Of a stretch of 64,000 nucleotides of DNA, positions 33,949 to 42,080 are shown in pieces. The notes below the pieces were generated by a model. That model was not told where the DNA came from. It did no database searches and worked only from the letters and a program-made list of their open reading frames with translations. This stretch comes from Hyphomicrobiales bacterium. Lineage in GTDB: Bacteria > Pseudomonadota > Alphaproteobacteria > Rhizobiales > Rhizobiaceae. The stretch's first letter is position 1; each line of letters begins with the position of its first letter. Both the position numbers and the translations under genes were made by a program. The stretch covers positions 124,001-188,000 of the forward strand of contig UBYA01000011.1 of the NCBI GenBank assembly GCA_900469615.1, written 5' to 3'.

Positions 33949-34899
33949 ATGCGCCGCATCGAAATTCTCGCCTTCGACAACGCACAGCTGCTCGATATCA
34001 CCGGGCCGCTGCAGGTCTTCACCAGCGCCAATGAGGCCGCAGTCGAAGCTGGGCTGGCAAGACCCTATGACGCAATCGCCGTCGCCATGGGAACGCAGAC
34101 GAGAACCACTTCCGGCCTTGCGCTCGTAACGATCCCTCTTGGCGATGCGGACAGCCCGATCGATACACTGATCGTCGCAGGCGGCTGGGGTGTCAACAAG
34201 GCCTGCGAGGAGGGCACCCTGCTTGAATGGATACGCAGACGATCGGCAAGCGCCCGGCGCACCGCCTGCGTCTGCAGCGGCGCCTTTCTTCTCGCCGAAG
34301 CCGGGCTTCTGGATGGGCGGCGTGCCGCAACCCATTGGAATCGCTGCGATGAATTCGCGCGACGCTTTCCAAAGGTAAGGCTTGAGCCCGACCCCATCTT
34401 CGTTCAGGACGGATCGATTTGGAGTTCGGCCGGCGTGACGGCTGGCATCGATCTTTCGCTCGCCCTGGTGGAAGCGGACCTCGGGCGCAAGCTGGCCCTT
34501 GCAGTTGCGCGCGAGCTTGTCGTCTTTCTCAAGCGTCCCGGCGGCCAGGCGCAGTTCAGTTCGGCGCTGCGCCTGCAGGAAAACGGCGAGCGCTTCGATC
34601 GTCTGCACGCCTGGATCACGGATAATTTGCGCGCGGACCTTTCGCTGCCGGCGCTCGCCGAACAGGCGAATATGAGCGCCCGCAGCTTTTCCCGCCATTA
34701 TCTGAAGGCGACCGGCCGCACGCCGGCGCGAGCCGTGGAGGAGATTCGCATCGAAGCCGCGCGCCGTCTTCTGGAAGAAGGCCTGACGGTGCATCAGGCG
34801 CGCATGCGATGCGGTTTCAGCTCGGAAGAAACCATGCGGCGCAACTTCGCGCGAAAATTCGGCACCACGCCGCAGGCGTTCCGCGATCATTTCGCCTAA
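33949..34899 (+). CDS. GlxA-family regulator: DJ-1/PfpI sensor fused to AraC DNA-binding domain
   Basis: A 316-residue regulator. Residues 1-200 are a DJ-1-like sensor (IEILAFDNAQLLDITGPLQV, VCSGAFLLAEAGLLDGRRAATHW); the C terminus is an AraC domain (LSLPALAEQANMSARSFSRH, RMRCGFSSEETMRRNF, GTTPQAFRDHF). ATG 33949 gives the family start. The 85-bp gap to the divergent DJ-1 gene contains the dyad TGGCGTATTTGCCA (33911-33924) and a related GTGCCA half-site, likely its operator. The hairpin CCGGTTC/GAACCGG (34987-35018) follows before the acetamidase gene. Confidence 0.88.
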   Translation: MRRIEILAFDNAQLLDITGPLQVFTSANEAAVEAGLARPYDAIAVAMGTQTRTTSGLALVTIPLGDADSPIDTLIVAGGWGVNKACEEGTLLEWIRRRSASARRTACVCSGAFLLAEAGLLDGRRAATHWNRCDEFARRFPKVRLEPDPIFVQDGSIWSSAGVTAGIDLSLALVEADLGRKLALAVARELVVFLKRPGGQAQFSSALRLQENGERFDRLHAWITDNLRADLSLPALAEQANMSARSFSRHYLKATGRTPARAVEEIRIEAARRLLEEGLTVHQARMRCGFSSEETMRRNFARKFGTTPQAFRDHFA

Positions 34900-35040
34900 T
34901 GCCATTCCAGGACCCGTCGCGAACTGGCTCGCTCCGGAGCAAGCTGAGCTGCCTTGCACAAATAGTGCCGTGGCAATCTTCCGAAACCGGTTCAGTCATC
35001 ATAGTCTGACCGAACCGGATTCAGGACAAGGCTAAGCAGA

Positions 35041-35952
35041 ATGGCGACGCACCGCTTCTCCCCCACCGTGTACCACAATGTCATCGGCTCGCTGCCGCCG
35101 GCCTTGCATATCGCCGACGGCGATACGGTCGTGACCGAAACGCTCGATGCCGCCGGCTACGACAAGCACGACACTCACCGCATCTCCGGCCCCAATCCGA
35201 TGAACGGGCCGATCTTCATCGAGGGCGCGGAACCGGGCGATGCCCTCAAGGTCGAGATTCTTGCCATGCAGCCAACGCGCGATACGGGCTTCACCCGCAG
35301 CGTCGTCGCGAGCAATGTGGTCGATCCGCAGGACGTGCGCGCCTTGCCGGAGAGTAAAAAGGCCATCTGGCAGATCGACCGCGAGGCACTGACGACACGG
35401 CTGGCCGAGCCCGTCGCGGGTCTCGAAACCCTGACCCTGCCGCTCTCGCCGATGATCGGCTGCTTCGGGGTCGCGCCCTCGCTCGGCCAGGCCATATCGA
35501 CGGCCACCAGCGGCGAGTTCGGCGGCAATATGGACTATCGCCTGCTCGGGCCGGGCACGACCGTCTGGTTTCCGGTATTCGCGCCCGGCGCACTCTTCTT
35601 CCTGGGCGATTGCCATGCGGTGCAGGGAGACGGCGAGATCGTCGGCACCGGGATCGAAACCACCTTCGAGGTCACTGTCCGGCTGAGCGTGGAAAAGAAA
35701 AAGACGATCGTCTGGCCGCGCGGAGAGACGGCCGACGATATTTTCACCATCGGCAATGCCCGGCCGCTCGACCAGGCCCTGCAGCACGCGACCAGCGAGA
35801 TGCTGCGCTGGCTTGGCGCCGACTATGGCCTGGACAAGACGGCCGCCAGCCATCTGCTCGGTCAGGTCGTACGCTATGACGTCGGCAACGTCTTCGACCC
35901 CGCCTACACCATGGCCTGCCGGGTTTCGAAAAACTGGCTCAAGCGCCGTTAG
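35041..35952 (+). CDS. Acetamidase/formamidase family amidase (FmdA/AmdA)
   Basis: A 303-residue cytosolic enzyme. Family hallmarks are HRISGPNPMNGPIFIEGAEPGD, LPLSPMIGCFGVAP, GEFGGNMDYRLLGPGTTVWF and ALFFLGDCHAVQGDGEI, whose Asp, Cys and His belong to the metal-linked active site. It hydrolyses short amides to ammonium and the acid, usually for nitrogen supply. The regulator at 33949 lies just upstream on the same strand and could control it. It is followed at once by a rhizobial palindromic repeat. Confidence 0.88.
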   Translation: MATHRFSPTVYHNVIGSLPPALHIADGDTVVTETLDAAGYDKHDTHRISGPNPMNGPIFIEGAEPGDALKVEILAMQPTRDTGFTRSVVASNVVDPQDVRALPESKKAIWQIDREALTTRLAEPVAGLETLTLPLSPMIGCFGVAPSLGQAISTATSGEFGGNMDYRLLGPGTTVWFPVFAPGALFFLGDCHAVQGDGEIVGTGIETTFEVTVRLSVEKKKTIVWPRGETADDIFTIGNARPLDQALQHATSEMLRWLGADYGLDKTAASHLLGQVVRYDVGNVFDPAYTMACRVSKNWLKRR

Positions 35953-35996
35953 AGCCATTCCGGGAAAAGCGCGCAGCGGTTTTCCCGGAACCGCTC
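35951..35996. repeat. Short palindromic intergenic repeat (rhizobial RIME-like), copy 1
   Basis: Starts within the stop codon of the acetamidase gene. Its core is an 11-bp stem TTCCGGGAAAA/TTTTCCCGGAA around GCGCGCAGCGG. A related element with the same GCGCnAGCGGTTTTCC core follows the stop at 42033. Such elements recur after genes throughout Rhizobiaceae genomes and may act as terminators or RNA-processing sites. Confidence 0.6.
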
Positions 35997-36010
35997 CAGG
36001 CTCCAGGGCC

Positions 36011-37753
36011 TCAGCTTGCATCCAGCGACTGATCGCGCCGCTGGCGCGAGACGTTGCTCTCCTGCCGCTCGCGCGCCATGCGACTGACGGCAGCGCGCAA
36101 TTGCGGGTGTCGCGACATGAACAGGTTGAAATCGCGACGGTCCAGCACGAAGAGCTGACAGAAATCGACGGCGACGACATCGGCCGTGCGGCGCGCGCCC
36201 GTCAACAGCGCCATTTCGCCGAAGAAGGAACCAGCGCCGAGCGGAATCTCCTCGTCCTCCAGCTGCACTTCCACGGCGCCAGACGCGATGAAGAACATGC
36301 TGTCGCCGCGATCGCCCGTGCGGATGACACGATCGCCCGGCGAGGCCGACCGCGGCCGGAAGAGCAGCAGAAGCTCCTCGTGCGCATTGTCGTCGAGCTC
36401 GGCGAACATCGGAAAGGTTTCGATAAGCTGCTCGATCTCGAGATGATGCTGGCGATCCCGTTCCTCGCGCTGCTTGTTGATGACGGCCAACTGGCGGCGC
36501 AGGCTTTCCTGCTTGGCCATGCCGTATTTGTTCGCCAGAAACGGCCAACGGGAGAACGCCCATTTTTCCAGCTTTTCGGTGGCGAAGAAGGCCAGCGGGT
36601 TGAGCGTGATCGACAGGATCGCCCCGGCAAGGATGAGATCCTGCCCTTCCCGCGTCAGCAGTCCCAGCGAAACGCCGAGCCCCGCGAGAATGAAGGAGAA
36701 TTCGCCGATCTGCGCAAGACCCGCCGCCACCGCGAAGCCGATGCTGGCGGGATAGCGCAGCAACAGCACGACGCAGAAAGCGATCAACGACTTGCCGAGC
36801 ATGATGAGCGCAAGCACGCCGATAATCATCAGCGGCTCGCGGATCAGCACCGACGGATCGAAGAGCATGCCGACGGACACGAAAAACAGAACGGAAAACG
36901 CATTCTGCAATGGCAGGGAGTCGGCAGCAGCCCTGTGGCTGAGATGCGATTCGCTCATCACGAGGCCGGCAAAGAAGGCACCGAGCGCGAAGGAAACGCC
37001 GAATATCTGGGCCGCGCCGAACGCAATGCCGAGCGCGATCGCCAGCACCGACAGCGTGAAGAGCTCGCGCGAGCCCGTACGGGCAACGGATGTCAGAAGC
37101 CAGGGCACGATACGCGGGCCGATGAAGATGGCCACAGCCGCAAACGCCGCCACCTTGACCAGCGTCATGCCGATGGTCAGCCAGATGGAGCCGGAAGCCG
37201 CATGCTCGCCGGCATCGCCGTGTCCGCCCAGAACACCGGCAAAGGCCGGCAGCAGGACGAGCGCGAGCACCATGGCCAGATCCTCGACGATCAGCCAGCC
37301 GACGGCGACGCGGCCATTGGTCGAACTGACAAGATTGCGTTCTTCGAGAGCCTTGAGCAACACGACGGTACTGGCAACGGCAAGGCTCAGGCCGAGAACC
37401 AGGCCCGCGCCGACGCTCCAGCCCCAAAGCGATGTCAAGCCGACACCCAGCAACGTCGCGATTGCAATCTGTCCGATGGCGCCGGGAATCGCGACGCCGC
37501 GCACCGCCAGCAGGTCTGCGGCCGAAAAATGCAGGCCGACACCGAACATCAGCAGGATCACGCCGATTTCGGCCAATTGCGATGCCAGCGAAACGTCGGC
37601 GACAAAACCGGGAGTGGAGGAGCCGATGATGACGCCCGCCACCAGATAACCGACCAGCGGCGGCAGATGCAGCCTGTCGGCAAGATAGCCGAAAACAGCC
37701 GCAAACACGAAGCCGGCGGCAATCAATGCGATCAATGCAACGTCGTGCGGCAC
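36011..37753 (-). CDS. CPA2-family K+/H+ antiporter with C-terminal cyclic-nucleotide-binding domain
   Basis: A 580-residue inner-membrane protein. Twelve or so helices from residue 5 to 390 show the CPA2 pattern: GYLVAGVIIGSSTPG, MFGVGLHFSAADLL, FGVSFALGAFFAGLVMSES, FFVSVGMLFDP and GLAQIGEFSFILAGLG. A linker helix then leads to a cNMP-type domain (residues about 435-555) with DRVIRTGDRGDSMFFIASG and GSFFGEMALLTGARRTADV, the phosphate-binding cassette. The domain replaces the TrkA-N domain found in KefB/KefC, so gating by a cyclic nucleotide or other ligand is likely. Monocistronic. Confidence 0.88.
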   Translation of the reverse strand: MPHDVALIALIAAGFVFAAVFGYLADRLHLPPLVGYLVAGVIIGSSTPGFVADVSLASQLAEIGVILLMFGVGLHFSAADLLAVRGVAIPGAIGQIAIATLLGVGLTSLWGWSVGAGLVLGLSLAVASTVVLLKALEERNLVSSTNGRVAVGWLIVEDLAMVLALVLLPAFAGVLGGHGDAGEHAASGSIWLTIGMTLVKVAAFAAVAIFIGPRIVPWLLTSVARTGSRELFTLSVLAIALGIAFGAAQIFGVSFALGAFFAGLVMSESHLSHRAAADSLPLQNAFSVLFFVSVGMLFDPSVLIREPLMIIGVLALIMLGKSLIAFCVVLLLRYPASIGFAVAAGLAQIGEFSFILAGLGVSLGLLTREGQDLILAGAILSITLNPLAFFATEKLEKWAFSRWPFLANKYGMAKQESLRRQLAVINKQREERDRQHHLEIEQLIETFPMFAELDDNAHEELLLLFRPRSASPGDRVIRTGDRGDSMFFIASGAVEVQLEDEEIPLGAGSFFGEMALLTGARRTADVVAVDFCQLFVLDRRDFNLFMSRHPQLRAAVSRMARERQESNVSRQRRDQSLDAS

Positions 37754-37860
37754 GGCTGTCCTTCCCGTTTCACGGCGTTAAAGCCTGTTTCCTTTGATGA
37801 AGGCTACCTAGCACCGCTTTTGCCGGACCGTCTACGGGGTGCCGCGAAGCGGGAGGGAAA

Positions 37861-37886
37861 CATCGCCTTGCCGAAACAAGGCGATG
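37861..37886 (-). terminator. Intrinsic terminator of the polyol dehydrogenase gene
   Basis: CATCGCCTTG/CAAGGCGATG, 10-bp stem and 6-nt loop, 13 nt past the minus-strand stop at 37900, followed on that strand by TTTCCC. Confidence 0.6.
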
Positions 37887-37899
37887 CGAAGTCCGGAGC

Positions 37900-38946
37900 C
37901 TACTGCTCCAGAACGATCTGCAATTTGACGTCCGTCGGCCGGGCTTCGACGGCACGGTCGAAAGCCTTGATGGAATCCTCGAAACCGAAGGTCTCGGAGA
38001 TCAGCGGCTTGAGATCGACGCGGCCGGAGGCGATCAGCGCGATGGAACGCTCATACTGGTGCGCGTAACGGAAGACCGTCTCGATGCGGATTTCCTTCGT
38101 CGATGCCGTCGAAACATCGAAGCCGACCGGATTGACCGGCAAGCCGACGGCGACGATGACGCCGCCCGGACGCGGAAGCGCCATGACGGTCTCCCAGGCC
38201 TTCGGCGACCCCGAGCATTCGAAGACGACATCCGCGCCCCAGCCGTCGGTCAGGCGATCGACCTCCTCGATGAGATCCTTCTCGCGAATATTGACGGGGA
38301 TGACGCCCTGATACTGGGCGGCGATATCGAGCTTCGGCTGGGCCAGATCGGCAACGATCGCCCGCGCACAACCGCCGGCAAGGGCCGCAACCGCCACCAT
38401 GATGCCGATCGGGCCGGCGCCAAGCACCACGGCCGTATCGCCGGGAGTGATGCGCGCTTTGGTGGCGGCCTGCATACCGACGGCGAACGGCTCGACCATC
38501 GCGCCCTCGGCAAAGCTGACATTGTCCGGCAGCTTGAAGGTGTAGTTGGCGGGATGAACGACGAAGGGCGTCAACACGCCATGGATCGGCGGCGTTGCCC
38601 AGAACGTAACGGCGGGATCGACATTGTACATGCCGAGCCGGCTGGCCTTGGAATTTGCGTCGGGAATGCCGGGCTCCATGCAGACGCGATCCCCGACCTT
38701 CAGATGCGTTACGCCGGCGCCCACTTCGACGACGGTGCCCGCCGCCTCGTGGCCGAGCACCATCGGCTCATTGACGATGAACGGGCCGATTTTGCCGTGC
38801 GTATAGTAATGCACGTCGGACCCGCAGACGCCGACCGTGTGGATCTTGATCTTCACCTTGCCCGGTCCGACCTCCTGCGGCAGATCGATATCGCGGATCG
38901 CCAGTTCATGCTGGCGTTCCAACACCAGGGCACGCATCTTGCTCAT
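37900..38946 (-). CDS. Zinc-type polyol dehydrogenase (xylitol/sorbitol dehydrogenase-like)
   Basis: A 348-residue medium-chain dehydrogenase. Catalytic zinc ligands sit in [16 protein letters not shown] and [12 protein letters not shown]; the coenzyme fold has [17 protein letters not shown]. The segment where many relatives carry four structural-zinc cysteines reads [18 protein letters not shown], so that zinc is absent, as in sorbitol/xylitol dehydrogenases. Expected reaction: NAD-dependent oxidation of a sugar alcohol to a ketose. ATG 38946 follows AGAGGAAG; a longer frame to 38970 has no good site. Monocistronic here, without a polyol transporter beside it. Confidence 0.87.
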   Translation of the reverse strand: MSKMRALVLERQHELAIRDIDLPQEVGPGKVKIKIHTVGVCGSDVHYYTHGKIGPFIVNEPMVLGHEAAGTVVEVGAGVTHLKVGDRVCMEPGIPDANSKASRLGMYNVDPAVTFWATPPIHGVLTPFVVHPANYTFKLPDNVSFAEGAMVEPFAVGMQAATKARITPGDTAVVLGAGPIGIMVAVAALAGGCARAIVADLAQPKLDIAAQYQGVIPVNIREKDLIEEVDRLTDGWGADVVFECSGSPKAWETVMALPRPGGVIVAVGLPVNPVGFDVSTASTKEIRIETVFRYAHQYERSIALIASGRVDLKPLISETFGFEDSIKAFDRAVEARPTDVKLQIVLEQ

Positions 38947-39102
38947 TGCCACTTCCTCTTTCCAAAGCAACCGATCGTCCCGGATCAGCAGGGACGAAAT
39001 TCTTAGCCGTTATACCGCCTGAACGGGCGCCGCAAAACGATCTTCATGCAATCTCTTCAAAATTGTCGAGCGCCCGATTGCGAGCGGATAGGTATTCGGC
39101 TC

Positions 39103-39148
39103 CAATATCAGGCAATACTTATTGCTTAACACCCTATTGCCGATATTG
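39103..39148. promoter_or_regulatory. Interrupted inverted repeat with GCAATA/TATTGC units
   Basis: CAATATCAGGCAATA (39103-39117) is mirrored by TATTGCCGATATTG (39135-39148), apart from one extra base. Within it, GCAATA-CT-TATTGC (39112-39125) is a perfect smaller dyad. It lies between the leftward dehydrogenase gene and the rightward small-protein gene, so it is probably an operator for one or both. Confidence 0.4.
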
Positions 39149-39202
39149 ACTGGAGTTCCATTTCTTGCCTTTTTAACGGGCGAGGATAAGGAGGGGCTCA
39201 TC

Positions 39203-39343
39203 ATGGCAGTATATGACTGGACCGGTCAGCGTGCCCGCCGGATGAAGATGTTGCGTGCGGCGAGCTTTGCAATGCTTCTGATCATTCTGATGGCGATACC
39301 CGCGATCTTGCTGCACTACAATCTGATCCACTATCCGCACTGA
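39203..39343 (+). CDS. Small single-helix membrane protein (46 residues)
   Basis: ATG 39203 is preceded by AAGGAGGGG at ideal distance, which makes translation likely. A basic N terminus (QRARRMKMLRA) leads into one hydrophobic helix (FAMLLIILMAIPAILL) and a short His/Tyr tail (HYNLIHYPH), so the C terminus should face the periplasm. The pattern fits a small membrane regulator or a stress peptide; no family is recognised. It converges on the MFS gene. Confidence 0.65.
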   Translation: MAVYDWTGQRARRMKMLRAASFAMLLIILMAIPAILLHYNLIHYPH

Positions 39344-39367
39344 GCGTCATTTCGAGAACGATGATCG

Positions 39368-40831
39368 TCACGCCGCTTTCCTTGCGCCGGGTTTCGGCTT
39401 GCGGGAAACATTGTCACCAGCCTTGCCGTCCAGCGGCAGGCAATCCAGCACGGCAAGCAGCGCGATAATGCCGAGCAGCACAAAGGCCAGCCGAAACTCG
39501 ATGGCGACGATGCCGCCTGCGCCAAGCGGCGCGCTGATCGCCTGACCGATGCGGATGCCGATCGCCCCGACGGCAATACCCATGCCCATCGTCAGCTGGA
39601 AGGCGGTGCTGAACAGCGTATTGGCCCCCGTCATCTGCTGCGGCGGAATATCCGCAAAGGCGATCGTGTTCAGCGCGGTGAAATGCATCGACCGGCACAT
39701 GCCGCCGATGAACAGCACCGGCACGATGAACCACAAGGGCGTATCGGGCGAAAACAGCGCACAGGCTGCGATGAAGACGGCATTGAGGATGCCGTTGACG
39801 ATCAGCACCGGCTTGAAGCCGAAACGCCGCAGAATCGGCGTCGTTGCCGGTTTCATCGCCAGATTTCCGGCAAAGACCGCCAGCGTCAGCATCCCGGCAT
39901 GAAAGGCGCTGAGTCCGAACCCCACCTGAAACATCAGCGGCAGCAGAAAGGGCACGGCCCCGATGGCGATGCGGAACAGCGATCCGCCCGAAATGGTGAT
40001 CGCGAAGGTCGGAAGCCTGAGCCCGGAGAGATCGATCAGCGGATGGTCCGTCCGTCGGAAATGAAATACGGCGACGGCGAGCAGGACGATGCCGACGAGC
40101 ACATAGGCCCATGCCTCAAGCCAGACAGGATCGGGCCGCCCGATCAGTTCCAGGCCGTACATCAGGCTGGCCAGACCGATGCCGCTGACGACGAAACCGA
40201 TCCAGTCGAAAGGCGGGCGCGCCGTGCTCTTGGTTTCGGGAATGAGCATGAGCGCGAAGACGAATGCCAGAACGCCGAGCGGCAGATTGAGGAAGAAGAT
40301 CCAGCGCCAGCTCGCATGATCGGTAATGAAGCCGCCGAGCGGCGGCCCGAGGATCGGCGCGACCAGCGCAGGCCAGGTGATCGTCGCAATGGCCGAGATC
40401 AGCTTGTCCTTCGGCGTGTTGTTCAGAACCACGAGCCGGCCCACCGGCACCATCATCGCCCCGCCGACGCCCTGCAGGATGCGCATGGCGACGAAAGAGC
40501 CGACGCCATTGGCAAAACCGCAAAGGACGGATGCGAGCGTGAAGATGACGACCGCCGTCGTGAATACCAGGCGCGCGCCGAAGCGATCGCTGATCCAGCC
40601 GCTGATGGGAATGAAGACGCCGAGCGTCAGGAGATAGGCGCTCATGCCGATATTGAGATCCACCGGACGGGCACCGAAGGAAACGGCCATCTGCGGCAGC
40701 GCCGTGGCGATAACCGTGCCGTCCAGATTTTCCATGAAGAAGGCCCCGGCCACGAGCAGAGCAATCAGGAGCGAGCGCGAGCCGGCCTCCTGCACGCCTT
40801 CCCTTTGCCCACGCGTGGACATGTCGTTCAT
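39368..40831 (-). CDS. MFS drug efflux transporter, DHA2 (EmrB/QacA) family
   Basis: A 487-residue inner-membrane pump with about 14 helices. DHA2 motifs are FFMENLDGTVIATALPQMA in helix 1, GWISDRFGARLVF (motif A), RILQGVGGAMMVPVGRLVV and GPPLGGFITDHASWRWIFFLNLP (motif C region). It exports drugs or toxic metabolites with proton uptake. No periplasmic EmrA partner lies nearby. The C terminus is basic (VSRKPKPGARKAA). It starts opposite the GntR gene at 41239, which may regulate it. Confidence 0.88.
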   Translation of the reverse strand: MNDMSTRGQREGVQEAGSRSLLIALLVAGAFFMENLDGTVIATALPQMAVSFGARPVDLNIGMSAYLLTLGVFIPISGWISDRFGARLVFTTAVVIFTLASVLCGFANGVGSFVAMRILQGVGGAMMVPVGRLVVLNNTPKDKLISAIATITWPALVAPILGPPLGGFITDHASWRWIFFLNLPLGVLAFVFALMLIPETKSTARPPFDWIGFVVSGIGLASLMYGLELIGRPDPVWLEAWAYVLVGIVLLAVAVFHFRRTDHPLIDLSGLRLPTFAITISGGSLFRIAIGAVPFLLPLMFQVGFGLSAFHAGMLTLAVFAGNLAMKPATTPILRRFGFKPVLIVNGILNAVFIAACALFSPDTPLWFIVPVLFIGGMCRSMHFTALNTIAFADIPPQQMTGANTLFSTAFQLTMGMGIAVGAIGIRIGQAISAPLGAGGIVAIEFRLAFVLLGIIALLAVLDCLPLDGKAGDNVSRKPKPGARKAA

Positions 40832-41238
40832 CGATCAGCTACTCCGAATCCGCCTCTCATCCTCACCGTATTTAAACGGTTCGGCAACGTTTACGATAGA
40901 CAGAAATCCTCCCATCAATCGATTGGCCGATCACGTTTCACCGGACGATCGGTGCGTAATTTGATCGCGGAATGCGCGCCCGTGACGATCCCGCAGCGAG
41001 ACGGCTCCCCAGCGCGTCATGCGGTCGAATTGATCCTTCAATCCTGGCCAGTAGGCATCCATGCGCAAGGCATGCTAGGATTTTGCCGGGACATGCCGCA
41101 AAAGGGACGACAGGATCGACATCGGAACACTATGGAACCGCCCAGACGGGCTGACACAGCCGCATAAAGCCCCCACCGAACATAAGCCGACGTTTGTTCC
41201 CGAAACGGCGCATCAATAAGGAACGAGAGCCCCGCATA
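40832..41238. other. Gene-poor interval between divergent MFS and GntR genes
   Basis: 407 bp with no convincing gene. The dyad CCGT-N6-ACGG at about 40868-40881 is a possible operator for the MFS promoter. A 43-codon leftward frame (41062 to 40931, starting MDAYWPGLKDQF) has no ribosome site and no recognised family; it could be a remnant of a regulator gene. Confidence 0.35.
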
Positions 41239-42033
41239 ATGAAACATGGCCAGGACGCAATGACCTCTCCGGCTACTCCGGAGTCGAAGCTGACCGTAAC
41301 GCACTCGCCCTTCGACGCCTTTGTGCGAAAATACGGCACGATCCCGCGGCGCGGCGTCTTCGGCTATTTCGTCCACGAACTCGGCCGGCGCATCGTTCGC
41401 GGAGATTATCCCGTCGGCACGACGCTTCCCAACGAGCCGGATCTGGTCGAACAATTCGGCATCAGCCGCACCGTCATCCGCGAGGCGATGAAATGCCTTG
41501 CGGGCAAGGGGCTGGTGGAGATCAAGACCCGCGTCGGCACGCGCGTCAAGGAGCGCACCAACTGGCATCATCTCGATACGGACGTCATGGTCTGGTACTA
41601 CGAGACAGGGCCTTCCGTGGAGATCATGCGGTCGATCAAGGACCTGCGGCTGGCGCTCGAGCCGGAAGCGACGGCGCGCGCGGCCCTGCGCCGTAGCGAG
41701 AGCGACGTTGCCGCCATCACCTCGGCTTACGAGGAGATGGCTTCCACCATCGGCGACGTCAACAGCAATGCCGATGCCGACCTGCGCTTCCACACCGCGA
41801 TCTTCGCGGCCACGCACAACATGATCTATTCGCAGCTGATAGACCTGATCGCCGTCGGCATCTACGCCAACCGCACGCTTTCCGGCCACGAAGACATCGC
41901 CGAGGGCCAAAGGCGCTCCCTGCCCCTTCATAAAGCCATCCTGGAGGCCATCGTCACCCAGGATGCCAACGCCGCCATGAAGGCGTCACGAAACCTGCTG
42001 GATGCCTGGCTCGCCCGCGACTACGGTTTCTAG
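41239..42033 (+). CDS. GntR-family regulator, FadR/FCD type
   Basis: A 264-residue regulator with an extended N terminus of about 35 residues, a winged helix (FVHELGRRIVRGDYPVGTTL then LVEQFGISRTVIREAMKCLA) and an FCD domain with acid/His metal ligands (DADLRFHTAIFAATHN, LPLHKAILEAI). It resembles regulators of sugar-acid catabolism such as DgoR or LldR, but none of those pathway genes is adjacent. Two efflux pumps flank it, one divergent and one convergent. The start ATG 41239 has only a weak ribosome site. It ends at a palindromic repeat. Confidence 0.85.
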   Translation: MKHGQDAMTSPATPESKLTVTHSPFDAFVRKYGTIPRRGVFGYFVHELGRRIVRGDYPVGTTLPNEPDLVEQFGISRTVIREAMKCLAGKGLVEIKTRVGTRVKERTNWHHLDTDVMVWYYETGPSVEIMRSIKDLRLALEPEATARAALRRSESDVAAITSAYEEMASTIGDVNSNADADLRFHTAIFAATHNMIYSQLIDLIAVGIYANRTLSGHEDIAEGQRRSLPLHKAILEAIVTQDANAAMKASRNLLDAWLARDYGF

Positions 42034-42080
42034 AGCTGTTCGAGGAAACGAGCGCAAGCGGTTTTCCTGAACTGCGCTAG
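42032..42080. repeat. Short palindromic intergenic repeat (rhizobial RIME-like), copy 2
   Basis: Begins in the GntR stop codon and covers the stop of the convergent MFS gene (42077-42079). It shares with copy 1 the AGAGC start and the GCGCnAGCGGTTTTCC core, with an imperfect stem TTCGAGGAAA/TTTTCCTGAA. It probably serves as a shared terminator of both genes. Confidence 0.6.

Noticed and set aside
35756..38068. A 770-codon rightward frame antisense to the antiporter
   Set aside because: Shadow of the CPA2 antiporter; low-complexity Arg/Gln/Asp-rich translation, no ribosome site and no family.
40931..41062. Leftward 43-codon frame beginning MDAYWPGLKDQF
   Set aside because: No ribosome site and no recognised family; mentioned only as a possible remnant in the interval entry.
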